Shown here one piece after another: positions 24,954 to 33,795 of a stretch of DNA of 64,000 bases. This DNA comes from CAVRIA01 sp963721115 (GTDB lineage: Bacteria > Desulfobacterota > Binatia > HRBIN30 > CADEER01): positions 558,001 through 622,000 of the forward strand of contig CAVRIA010000004.1 of assembly GCA_963721115.1 (NCBI GenBank), read 5' to 3'. Each line of letters starts with the position of its first letter. The stretch's first letter is position 1. The position numbers and the translations under genes were made by a program. The notes beneath the pieces were generated by a model. It ran no database searches. It had not been told where the DNA came from and worked only from the letters and a program-made list of their open reading frames with translations.

Positions 24954-25714
24954 ATGTCCGAAAAGGCAGTCGCTCTCTCATCACATTGGCCGCAAGTCCC
25001 TGGTCGACGGGGTGGTCGAGCATCTGCGCGGCGAGATCCTGCGCGGCGCCATGCGCGCCGGGGAAGCGCTGCCGACGGAGCAGGACCTCTGCGCCGGCCT
25101 GGGGGTCAGCCGCACCGCCGTGCGCGAGGCGCTGAACCGCCTGGCGACGGAGCGGCTGGTCTCGTTCCGCCACAGCGGGGCGAAGCACGTGCTCGACTAT
25201 CGCCGCAGCGCCGGTCTGGAGCTGCTCGCGGCCCTGCTGGTCGACGGCGACGGCCGCATCGACCCGGCCGTGGTCCGCAGCGTGATGGAGATGCGCTCGG
25301 CCCTGGCACCGCGACGTCGCCCGTCTCGCCGCCGAGCGGCGCGATCCCGCGACACTCGAGTCGCTGCGCGTAGGTTCTCGACGCCATGCGGCGCGATGCC
25401 GGCGATCTCGCGGCCCTGCAGGATCATGCCGGCGACTTCTGGGACCGTCTCGTCGAAGCCTCCGGCAACGTCGCCTACCGCCTCGCGTACAACTCCCTGC
25501 GCGCCAGCTACGATGCCTCGAAGCACCTGCTCACCCGGGTGCTCGCCGGCGAGACGAGCGACGTCGCCGTCTACTCCGCCCTGTGCGAGGCGGTGCGCGC
25601 GGCGCGACGCGTCGACCGCCGAGTCGCTGGCGCGCTCGCTGGTGCGGCGCGGCGAGGAGTCGGTCCGCACCGCCCTGAGGGCGCTGGACTGCGGAGAAGG
25701 AGACACGCAAGTGA
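24954..25714 (+). CDS. FadR-subfamily GntR regulator (frameshifted)
   Basis: The winged helix reads SLVDGVVEHLRGEILRGAM, LPTEQDLCAGLGVSRTAVRE and ALNRLATERLVS, followed by an FCD ligand domain whose sequence changes frame near 25310 and again near 25610 (RRDAGDLAALQDHAGDFWDR; ESLARSLVRRGEESVRTAL). The true start is probably the ATG at 24954 (MSEKAVALS, one indel before HHIGRKS), because an in-frame ATG at 24928 lies inside the operator. The end overlaps the desaturase GTG (GTGA). It probably senses an acyl or carboxylate ligand and controls itself, the desaturase and the facing oxidoreductase. Confidence 0.78.
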
Positions 25715-26387
25715 GCCGGAACGCTCGCACCGATTCGACGACCTGGTCGGCGGAGAACAGCCCGCGCACCCTCGGCGAGGCGCTGCCGATCTTTCTCCGC
25801 CACGGCAGCCCGCGCATCCTGCTGGCGTGCGTCGCCCTCGCCGCGGCGGCGCGCCTCGCCTGCCGGGGCCTGGTCGCTCGCCGACCTCGTACCGCCGGTC
25901 CTGATTCTCGCCTACTGGCCGCTGCAGGAGTGGTTGATCCACGTCTACGTCCTGCACATGAAGCCGTTCCGCCTCTTCGGGCGCGTCGTCGATCTTCCGG
26001 TCCCGCGCAAACACCGCGCCCACCACCGCGATCCCTGGAACTACCGCATCCTGTTCATCCCCATGCACTCGTTCCTCTACTCGATCCCGGTGCTGATCCT
26101 TCGTCTGCCTCGGTCTCTCGCCCACCGTGCCGCTCGGACTGACGGCGCTCTTCGTGTTCTTCGCCCTCACCCTGCACTACGAGTGGATCCATTTCCTCAT
26201 CCACACCCGCGTCGCGCCGCGCACGCGCTACTACCAGCGCCTGTGGCGCAACCACCGCCTGCACCACTTCAAGAACGAGCGCTACTGGATGGGCGTGACG
26301 CGTCTGGAGGCCGACGGCTGGCTCGGCACCTCGCCCGAGCCGAACGCGGTCCCCATCTCTCCGACCGCGCGCACGCTGGCGGGGTGA
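25711..26387 (+). CDS. Fatty acid hydroxylase / sterol desaturase superfamily protein (frameshifted)
   Basis: The GTG at 25711 has GGAGAAGGAG in front and overlaps the regulator stop. Joined across breaks near 25875 and 26115, the protein has about four membrane helices and the histidine clusters LIHVYVLH, HRAHHRDPW, WIHFLIH and NHRLHHFKNERYW, which bind the diiron centre of this superfamily. It would hydroxylate or desaturate a lipid in the inner membrane. Coupling to a FadR regulator and to a polyene oxidoreductase suggests a pathway modifying a membrane isoprenoid or fatty acid. Confidence 0.8.
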
Positions 26388-26400
26388 GGTGAGGAAGGAC

Positions 26401-26568
26401 GTGCTGACGTGCTGATGTGCTGACGTGCTGATGTGCTGACGTGCTGACGTGCTGACGTGCTGACGTGCTGACGTGCTGACGTGCTGCTTGTTGCTTCACG
26501 TCCACATGTCAACACGTCAACACGTCCACACGTCCACACGTCCACACGTCCACACGTCATCACGTCTT
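26401..26568. repeat. Paired inverted 8-bp tandem arrays
   Basis: Ten consecutive octamers of GTGCTGAC or GTGCTGAT fill 26401-26480. After a 16-base gap, nine octamers of the type CACGTCCA or CACGTCAA fill 26497-26568. Read toward the centre from either gene, both arms carry GACGTG every eight bases, so the arms can pair at six or seven of eight positions into a hairpin of about 75 bp. The array lies between the convergent desaturase and isomerase genes and runs into the last codons of the latter. Confidence 0.85.
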
Positions 26569-27144
26569 CAGCGCCTCCTCGACGAAGTCGAGCCGGTCGT
26601 TGCCCCAGAACATCTCGTCGCCGACGAAGAACGTCGGCGCGCCGAAGGCGCCGCGCTCCACCGCCTCCTCGCTGTTGCGGCGCAGCGCGTCCTTGACGTC
26701 CTGCTCCTTCGCGCGCGCGACGATCACGGCGCCGTCGAGCCCGGCCGCGTCGATCGCGGCGCGCAGGACCCCTTCGTCGGCGAGGTTCTTGCCCTCCGCC
26801 CAGACGGCGCGAAACATCGCCCGGTGGAAGTCGCGGAAGCGCTCGTCGCCGAGCGCGGCGACGGCGGCCCGCATGGCGTGCAGGGTGTTGACGGGGAAGT
26901 GCGGGTTCGGGTTGGCCTCGACGCCGTAGCGCCGCGCCCAGCGCTCGATGTCGGCGAACATGTACTTGCCCTTGTTGGGGACGGTGATCGGCGGCGAGTT
27001 CTTGGCCGCCTGCATGACGCCGCCGAGAAAGAACGGCCGGTAGACGATCTCCGTGCCGGTGCGCTCGGCGAGGGCGGGCAGCTGCGAGTCCGCCAGGTAG
27101 GCGAAGGGGCTGACGTAGTCGAAGAAGTACTCCAGGCGCGGCAT
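26560..27144 (-). CDS. DsbA-fold 2-hydroxychromene-2-carboxylate isomerase-like protein
   Basis: A 194-residue thioredoxin-fold protein. FFDYVSPFAYLADSQLPAL places Ser where DsbA has its CxxC, as in glutathione-dependent HCCA isomerases and kappa GSTs, and GAFGAPTFFVGDEMFWGNDRL is the conserved C-terminal half with the cis-Pro. It would isomerise an aromatic ring-cleavage product or similar in the cytoplasm. The stop codon lies inside the flanking tandem array. It is 40 bases downstream of the molybdopterin enzyme gene and probably in its transcript. Confidence 0.87.
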   Translation of the reverse strand: MPRLEYFFDYVSPFAYLADSQLPALAERTGTEIVYRPFFLGGVMQAAKNSPPITVPNKGKYMFADIERWARRYGVEANPNPHFPVNTLHAMRAAVAALGDERFRDFHRAMFRAVWAEGKNLADEGVLRAAIDAAGLDGAVIVARAKEQDVKDALRRNSEEAVERGAFGAPTFFVGDEMFWGNDRLDFVEEALKT

Positions 27145-27184
27145 GTGACTCTCCTTTTCGTTGGGTCGGCGGTGTGTCGATGCC

Positions 27185-29538
27185 TCAGCCGCATCTCTCG
27201 ATGCGGCAGAGGGTGTACTTGTGGTGCGGGCAGCCGGTGAAGGGGTCGCGATCTTCGCTGGCGCTGAGGAAGTTCAGGTTGATCCCGGCCGTCTCCAGCT
27301 CGCCGCTGCCGCCCTTGGGATAGCGCGTGCCGAATCCGTTCGGCACCCAGACGTGTCCCGGCTGCAGGCGTTTGTCGACGGCGGCCGGAAGCTCCACCGA
27401 GCCGCGGCGCGTGGTCAGGCGGACGCGGTCGCCGGCGGCGACGCCGAGCGCCTCGGCGTCGCCCGGACAGACGTTGAGCGCGCAGTGCGGGCCGCGGCCC
27501 TTTCTCCACGCCGGGTCGCGCTGGATCGTGTTCGCCGTCCACGCCGTGCGCAGGCCGGCGGCGAGGACGAAGGGATAGTCGGGATCGCTCGGCCGGTCGG
27601 TCGCCGCGGCGCGCGCGATCTCGTCCATCATCGGCGGCGGCGCCAGGCGGATCTTCTTGTCCTCGAAGCCGATGACGGGATCGAGGCCGCGCTCGGGATC
27701 GACCCGGCCGATCTCCACGCCCTCGGGATGCTCGAGGATGCGGCGGAAGAGCTCGGCGGCGACGGCGAAGGGGCCCTTGTCGCGCCACTCCTCGCCGATC
27801 GTGCGCAGGACCGAGTCGAGGCGCGTGAAGGCGTTGGTGTGCGCCTGCGCCCAGACCGCGGTGAGCGCCGGCGAGGGCAGGTGCGGGCCGAGCGTCCGGT
27901 AGCCCCAGAAGAGGAGGGCGGCCTGGCTGCCGCCGGCGGCGCTCATCGACTCGCCGAGGTAGGCGGCGGCGCCGTCGGGCTCGAGCGCGTGCTCGGCCAG
28001 CGCGAAGAGCTGCTCGGGCGGCTCGGGGACGAGGCGCATCGCCTCGGCCAGGCGCACGTAGATCTCGGGCTCGGGCAGCGCCTCCGGCGGACCGGGGACG
28101 ACCGGCGGGCGGAGCTGCGTGTGGATCTCGGGATAGCCCTTCGGAAACCCGGCGATCTCCCACTTCTCGTAGCCGACGGGCGTCGGCAGCACGTAGTCGG
28201 CGATCTGCGCCGTCTCGGTCATCGCCGGCTCGATCACGACCAGCAGGTCGAGCTGGTCGCGCGCCTCGAGCCAGCGCTGGGTGTCGGAGTAGGAGAGCAG
28301 GGGGTTGGCGCCCTCGACGATCAGGGCGCGCAGGCGCTCGGGGTGGTCGAGCAGGATCTCCTCGGGGACCAGGGTCGGCGAGAACATGCCGTAGCCGCCC
28401 AGGGCGCTGATGGCGGGAATGCCCGACGCCAGGGCGCGCTCGGGCTCGGCGTGGCGCTTGGGGCTGTGCTCCGGCGGGGTGAGCGCCTCGAGGAAGACGT
28501 TGCCGCCGCGCCGGCCCGCGTTGCCGGTCAGGACCGCGAGGACGTGGATGAGATACGAGGTGAGCGTCGAGAACAGATTGTGCTCGACCGCGAGGTCGAA
28601 CATGATCGCCGCCGACTCGGCCTGCGCGTACTCGCCGCGCCACCTCGACGAGATCGGCGGTCGAGATGCCGGCGCGGCGCGCCATCTCGTCGATGTCGAC
28701 CGCGGCGAGCGCCTTGCGCAGGGTCTCGAAGCCGAGCGTGTGCTGCTCGAGGAAGCGGGCGTCGATCAGCCCCTCGCTCGACGCGATCACGGCCGCCATG
28801 CCGAGCAGGACGTAGGCGTCGGAGCCGGGCTTGACCCGGAGGTGGCGATCGGCGCTGCGCGTCGTTTCGGTCTCGCGCGGGATCGAGGACGACGAGCGTC
28901 TGGCGCGGGTTGGCGGCGAACGCCTTGAACGTGTCGGTCGCGTTGTGGCCGCGGTTGGAGATCTTCGGGTTGGTTCCCAGCATCAGCAGGAAGCGGGTCT
29001 CCTCGATGTCGGGGTGGAAGAACACGGACGGCGGGGCGTCGAACATCCACTGGCTGACCAGGAAGTGCTGCGTCTTCTCCTGCGCGAAGGCGTTGAACCA
29101 GCGCTTCGAGCCGAGCGCCGAGAGGAACGTCAGGCCGTAGGGGGCGTCCATGTGGTTCGCCTGGCCGCCGATGCCGACCAGGCCGATCGAGCGCGGCGAG
29201 TGCGCGGCGCGGATCTCGGACAATCGCGCCGCGATCTCCGCAATCGCCTGCTCCCAGGGGATGCGCTCGAACGTGCCGTCGTCGCGCCGCTTGAGCGGGT
29301 GCTCGAGGCGCTGCGCGTGCTCGACGTAGTGGCGGATCGAGAAGCCCTTGTTGCAGACGTAGCCCTTCGAGATCGGGTTCGCCTCGTCGGCGCGCACCGC
29401 GACGATCTTGCCGCCGGCGACGTCGACGCGCAGGCCGCAGTTGTGACTGCAGAGGACGCAGACGGTTGGGAGGTCCCCGGCGTCCAGGGGAAGGGGAGTC
29501 TTGGAGATCGACGGATCGACGGCTCTCGTGGACGACAT
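27185..29538 (-). CDS. Molybdopterin oxidoreductase with 4Fe-4S site (frameshifted)
   Basis: The N-terminus has the iron-sulfur motif CVLCSHNC with the fourth Cys in GYVCNKG, as in formate dehydrogenase and nitrate reductase-like enzymes. GIGGQANHMDAPYG, LMLGTNPKISNRGHN and ALIVEGANPLLSYSDT line the bis-MGD pocket, and the C-terminal dinucleotide-binding domain includes LNVCPGDAEALGV. Breaks near 28875 and 28640 split it; joined, it is about 785 residues, normal for the family. No Tat signal is seen, so it is cytoplasmic. The electron donor and substrate are unknown. It is divergent from, and probably regulated by, the HxlR gene. Confidence 0.87.
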
Positions 29539-29565
29539 GGAAGGCTCCTTTCGGATTTATCGTCA

Positions 29566-29601
29566 GTTCTCGAAGGGAACCTATCAGTTCTCTTTCGGAA
29601 C
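29566..29601. promoter_or_regulatory. Twin HxlR operators
   Basis: Two 15-bp interrupted palindromes of the form GTTCTC, three to five bases, GGAAC (29566-29580 and 29587-29601) stand 21 bp apart centre to centre, two helical turns, in the 90-bp gap between the molybdopterin enzyme and HxlR genes. The spacing favours cooperative binding of two dimers on one DNA face. Confidence 0.6.
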
Positions 29602-29628
29602 GCAAGAGATTCGGCTATCCTTTTCGGC

Positions 29629-30090
29629 ATGCGATGGGACGAGATCAGTGGGATGCCGTGCTCGGTCGCCCGTGCGCTCTCGGTGATCGGCGACCGCTGG
29701 ACGCTGCTGGTGCTGCGCGACGCGTTTCTGCGCACGCGACGCTTCGAGGACTTCCAGCGCCAGCTCGGCGTGACCAGGCATCTGCTGGCCGATCGCCTCA
29801 AGAAGCTGGTCGCCGAGGGCATCCTGGAGAAGGTGCGCTACCAGGAGAAGCCGGCGCGGGACGAGTACCGCCTCACCGCGAAGGGTCGCGACCTCTACCC
29901 GGTGATCGTCGCCCTTCTGCGCTGGGGCGACCGCTGGATGTCCGACGAGGCCGGGCCGCCGCTGGTGCTGGTGCACAAGAGCTGCGGGCAGCGGATGCAT
30001 CCGGCGCTGGTCTGCCCCGACTGCGGCGAGCCGATCGGCCCGGGCGACGTCGCGCCCGAGCTCGCCGGCTCGCCCGACCAAAATTCGTAG
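29629..30090 (+). CDS. HxlR-family transcriptional regulator
   Basis: A 153-residue winged-helix protein. CSVARALSVIGDRWTLLVLRDAFLRTRRFEDFQ and LADRLKKLVAEGILEKVRYQ define the HxlR family. A C-terminal tail with CGQRMHPALVCPDCGEP forms a small zinc-ribbon, common in the longer HxlR proteins of actinobacteria-like catabolic loci. The ATG at 29629 follows the twin operators; the upstream open frame is antisense to the oxidoreductase. Its stop is one base from the stop of the convergent lipoprotein gene, so the two transcripts must overlap. Confidence 0.92.
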   Translation: MRWDEISGMPCSVARALSVIGDRWTLLVLRDAFLRTRRFEDFQRQLGVTRHLLADRLKKLVAEGILEKVRYQEKPARDEYRLTAKGRDLYPVIVALLRWGDRWMSDEAGPPLVLVHKSCGQRMHPALVCPDCGEPIGPGDVAPELAGSPDQNS

Positions 30091-31576
30091 TCAGGTTCCC
30101 GATGCCAGCTGCACCGAGATGGTGCCGTAGAAGGGAAGCAACAGGTCCTCGCTGACGTCGATCTTCTGCCCGCTGGGCTCGGATTCGAGCGCCGGCCCGT
30201 CGAGGGCATCGTAGCAGTTGAGGATCGGGGGCGGATCGAGGCGACTCTTGAACTGGGGTGCGACGAACGCGCCGAGCTCCGCCTGCAGGTCGAGGTCCGT
30301 GATACCGGCCTCTTCGCCGGCGACCTCGTTCAGGAAGTCCCACGGGGTCACGCACACCCGCGGCGCCGGCGCCGCCACCGTCTCCGCGCCCAGGGTCGTG
30401 TGCACGACGGCGCAGCTCGAGGCCTCGTCGGGGCGTGACCTCGATCTGGACGCCGGGGCGGGTGATGAAGTGGTACTGCACGTCGAGCCGCGTTCCGCTG
30501 CTGCCGGCGGGGGCGCAGACGCGCCAGGCGACCGGCGAGGTGCGGTTGGGCTCCAGCATCGCCCACGATTCCAGGTGATCGATCGACTTGTAGGGCTCCG
30601 GGCCGAGGTTCTGCAGCCGCAGGATGCTGTTGATCAGCATGCCGGGGAACGGGCCGGCGGCGGGCGGATCGAAGCGCGTCGGGTCGTCGAAGGCGAGCGC
30701 CTCGGCGGGATCGAAGTGGTAGAGCTCGGTCTCGCGAAACGGGTTGTAGAAGACGTCGGCGACGGTCTTGCCGCCGCTCTGTCGGGCGTTCGCCATGAAC
30801 GTGATCGGGTGCAGCTCGGTCTGGAAGTTGGTGTGGCCGCAGTCGACGATCCAGTTTCCCATCACCAGGACGCGCGCGCCCTCGTCGGGTACGAAACGGG
30901 TGAAGATTCCCTGGCGCGCCAGCTGCGACATCTCCTCCCAGTCCTGACCGGTGGGCGGACCCGGGTCCCGTTCCTCGTGCGGGAACTGCCCCTCGGCCAG
31001 CTCGACGTGCAGATCGCCGCCGACGACGCCGCGGCCCTGCGCCGCGTCGGTGTAGGGCGCATCGAGAATCACGTCCATGTTGAAGTCGGATCCGAACGTA
31101 TGGTCGAAGGGGAAGTCGCCGCCTCCGAGCGAGACGCCGGTCGCCAGCCCGCTCACCATCACCTCGCTCGGCGAGTCCTTGATGTCGGCCAGTCGCAGCG
31201 GAACCTGGTAGTTGAGCGGGCTGTCCTGGATCAGCTCCGCCAGGAAGCGCCGGTCGTCGGCACCGCAGACGGTCTTCGGATCGGCGGAGGGGAAATCGCC
31301 GTTCGCTTCGACGGCAGCCGGATCGTCGAACGACAGCGCGGGCTGCTCGGGGGCCGTGCGAGGCGTCGGGGTCGCCGTCGGGGGTGGTGTCGCCGTCGGC
31401 GTCTGCGTCGGCGTCCCGGTCGGCACTTCGGTCGCGGTGGCGGTCGGTACCGCGGTCGGCGTGTCCGCCAGCGCGGTAGGCGTGCTGGTCGGCGGCGGCG
31501 TGGAGTCGTTGTCGTCGCCGCAAGCGGCGAGCGCAAACAACAGGATCGAGAGAATGACGGCGGTCCAGTGCTTCAC
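30091..31576 (-). CDS. Thr/Pro-rich lipoprotein of unknown function (one frameshift)
   Basis: A GTG at 31576 has GGAGGAG in front and gives a signal peptide ending in the lipobox LAAC, then a TPT-repeat linker of about 50 residues. The body (CGADDRRFLAELIQDSP, NWIVDCGHTNFQTELHPITF, FYNPFRETELYHFD) is not a family I can name; the Asp-Cys-Gly-His and Glu-Leu-His motifs could bind metal. The frame slips near 30425 and continues with VCVTPWDFLNEVAGEE to the stop at 30091. An ATG at 31609 is an alternative start but has no ribosome site. The linker resembles that of the GH3 lipoprotein at 1 kb. Confidence 0.7.
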
Positions 31577-31718
31577 GGTCTCCTCCTCCATGTCCTCGAG
31601 ACGCTTCACGCCGCGGGTCTCCCGCGTCGCGGTTCACCTCGCGGGCATAGCACGGCCCTGCGAGCGCGAACAACGCGCCATCGCCCGGGCGACGGCAAGG
31701 CGTACCCCGGGCGCGCGC

Positions 31719-32099
31719 TCACCAGCCGCGGCCGCTGAAGGTCCAGCGCTCGCGGCCTTCCAGCATGGCGGGCGTGATCACCTGCGACCCGTCGGCCAAG
31801 CTCCAGATCGTTTCGGCCGCGTCCTCGTTGCCGGCGCTCAAGATGCCCTCGATTCCGCCCACCTCGGCGGCGACCAGAGTGATCAGAAAGCGGACCGGGA
31901 AGTACACGACGTTGATGGCGACGGCGCCGGCGATCGCGGCGGCCGAAGGCTCGTAGACGTCCTCGTCCGGCTCGCTCTCCGGTGCCCGAGCGGCGTCTTG
32001 CCGAGGCTCGCCGTTTCCCGACGCCACCTTCGCTCGTGCCAGTCCGGCGTGGACGAGAAGCATCGCGCTCATCGCCACGATCCACGTGCAGCGTCTCAT
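31719..32099 (-). CDS. Small exported membrane protein, unknown
   Basis: A 126-residue protein with a cleavable signal peptide (cut near HAGLARA), an acidic hydrophilic stretch, one hydrophobic helix (AAAIAGAVAINVVYFPVRFLITLVAAE) and a C-terminal WTFSGRGW. No family is recognised. Similar small proteins with a helix followed by a GRW-type ending occur widely in Deltaproteobacteria. It is alone, divergent from the SDR gene. Confidence 0.55.
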   Translation of the reverse strand: MRRCTWIVAMSAMLLVHAGLARAKVASGNGEPRQDAARAPESEPDEDVYEPSAAAIAGAVAINVVYFPVRFLITLVAAEVGGIEGILSAGNEDAAETIWSLADGSQVITPAMLEGRERWTFSGRGW

Positions 32100-32246
32100 A
32101 CCTTCCTCCTGTCCGTTGCGGCGTGCCCGGTCGGGCCGCCCGGACTATCTACAAAATGCGGCGGGCTGGCAACGGGGCCGCCACCAGAGCCTTCGCTTGC
32201 GAACCCGCTTGGCTTTCGGGTGGCCGCCGTTGTAGTCGCAGGGCGC

Positions 32247-33083
32247 ATGCGGACGGTCCTCCTCACCGGCGCTACTTCCGGCATCGGGCGCGTCACCGCG
32301 CGCGAGTTGGCGCGCCTCGGCGCGACGCTCTTCCTGGTTTGCCGCGACCGCGGCCGCGGTCGCGAGACGGTTGCCGAGATCGAGGCCGCGAGCGGCAACC
32401 GGGACGTCCATCTCCTGATCGGCGACCTCTCCTCGCAGGCGGAGATCCGCCGCGTCGCGAGCGAGTTCCTGTCGACCGGCCGCCCTCTGCACGTGCTGAT
32501 CAACAACGCCGGCGTCGTCAATCTCCACCGCACCCTGACCGCCGACGGCATCGAGCAGGTCTTCGCCGTCAATCACCTCGCCTACTTCCTGCTCACCAGC
32601 CTGTTGCTGCCGCGGCTGCGCGAGAGCGCGCCGGCGCGCATCGTCAACGTCGCTTCCGATGCGCACCGCTGGGGAGCGATCGACTTCGACGACCTCGGCG
32701 GGCTGCGCCGCTATCGGTGGATGAAGGCGTACGCGCAGTCGAAGCTCGCCAACGTCCTCTTCACGCTCGAGCTGGCGCGCCGCCTGGAAGACACGGGCGT
32801 CACCGCGAACTGCGTCCACCCGGGCGCCGTGGGCACCGGTCTGGGCAAGAACAACGGCGCCGTGGCGCGCCTCCTGATCGGCCTGCTGCGTCCCTTCTTC
32901 CGCACGGTGGAGCGCGGAGCGCAGACCTCGATCTACCTGGCCGCGTCGCCACGGGTCGAAGGCGTGAGCGGCAAGTACTTCGCCGACTGCCGCCAGGTCC
33001 GGCCTGCGGCGGCGGCGACGGACGAGCGGGATGCGCGGCGGCTGTGGGAGGTCAGCGCCGAGCTCACCGGCGCTCGGGAGTGA
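32247..33083 (+). CDS. Short-chain dehydrogenase/reductase, retinol dehydrogenase-like
   Basis: A 278-residue Rossmann enzyme. TGATSGIG binds the cofactor, and the Arg in CRDRGRG after the second strand favours NADP. INNAGVVN, the Ser in NVASDAHRW and YAQSKLAN supply the catalytic residues; the HPGAVGTGLGKN loop is typical of the retinol dehydrogenase/WW-domain oxidoreductase branch. The frame is open far upstream, but that part is antisense to other genes, so the ATG next to the first strand is used. The substrate is a lipid alcohol or ketone by family. Confidence 0.9.
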   Translation: MRTVLLTGATSGIGRVTARELARLGATLFLVCRDRGRGRETVAEIEAASGNRDVHLLIGDLSSQAEIRRVASEFLSTGRPLHVLINNAGVVNLHRTLTADGIEQVFAVNHLAYFLLTSLLLPRLRESAPARIVNVASDAHRWGAIDFDDLGGLRRYRWMKAYAQSKLANVLFTLELARRLEDTGVTANCVHPGAVGTGLGKNNGAVARLLIGLLRPFFRTVERGAQTSIYLAASPRVEGVSGKYFADCRQVRPAAAATDERDARRLWEVSAELTGARE

Positions 33084-33107
33084 AGACGGCGCCGGCGCGC
33101 CGGCGCT

Positions 33108-33416
33108 TCAGCGCAGGGCGAGAAGCAGCAGCGCCGCCAGCAGCAGGTTGACCGCGGCCACGACAACCAGCGTGCGGCTCGCCGGCACCCGGTTGAAGGG
33201 CGGATAGGCGAAGACCCAGAAGCAGTAGCGGCACTCGGGACAGCGCATCAGCAGCTGCCGGTAGTCGACCCGCCACGGCTTCGGAGCGGGCACCGCGATC
33301 GATACCCCGCACTGACGGCAGGGCACGTGCTCGAGGTGGTGAACCAGCGCGCGCCAGCGCGCCTGCGCGGCGCTTCGTACGTCCCGAGCCCGAGCGCTCC
33401 AAGCGGTGAGGTCCAT
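33108..33416 (-). CDS. Small zinc-ribbon protein with C-terminal membrane helix
   Basis: A 102-residue protein starting at the ATG at 33416. Two Cys pairs (CRQC and CPEC, 23 residues apart) form a zinc ribbon, and a C-terminal hydrophobic helix (LVVVAAVNLLLAALLLLAL) would anchor it with the ribbon in the cytoplasm. No named family is recognised. The frame is open to 33746, but the added residues are low in conservation signals. It is convergent with the SDR gene. Confidence 0.6.
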   Translation of the reverse strand: MDLTAWSARARDVRSAAQARWRALVHHLEHVPCRQCGVSIAVPAPKPWRVDYRQLLMRCPECRYCFWVFAYPPFNRVPASRTLVVVAAVNLLLAALLLLALR

Positions 33417-33795
33417 CGGCACCTGCAGCTCGCGAGCAACCCGCGTGCCTCGGGACGCATCGCGACGCCGGTCCGCCGGCGAGCCCTCGCTCGCCGCTCG
33501 CCTCACGCTATCGGGCGCCGAAACTGACGGCGCGCCAAAATGACGACGCGGTTGCTCCGCACGACGTGCCGCGCTGCGGTGCACTTCGCCGTGCGCTCGG
33601 CCTTGGCGAGCGCTGGTGAGGAGCGCGATCGGGAGGCGACGGCACCGTGGTGTCTCCGAAAAGTCTCTACGGAGATCCGACAACCGGAGGGCGAGCGGCT
33701 TCGCTCGCACGGGGCGGCTCGGCATGAGCCTCCCCCCAGTTTGCATCGGCCGGTCCGTGGACCCGATTCGTGAGACGCGACGCTACTGGCGAGCC
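33417..33795. other. Non-coding gap
   Basis: About 380 bases between two minus-strand genes. Open frames on either strand here have no recognisable motifs. A six-pair hairpin (33653-33658 with 33670-33675) and several imperfect GAGCG/CGCTC palindromes are present. A promoter for the zinc-ribbon gene is expected here, but no convincing -35/-10 pair was found. Confidence 0.4.

Noticed and set aside
26269..26563. Minus-strand ORFs with repeated HVSTSARQ-like peptides
   Set aside because: These are translations of the 8-bp array; three octamers make an eight-residue repeat, which has no independent coding signal.
26401..26568. CRISPR array
   Set aside because: Units are 8 bp and adjoin directly with no unique spacers, and no cas gene is near.
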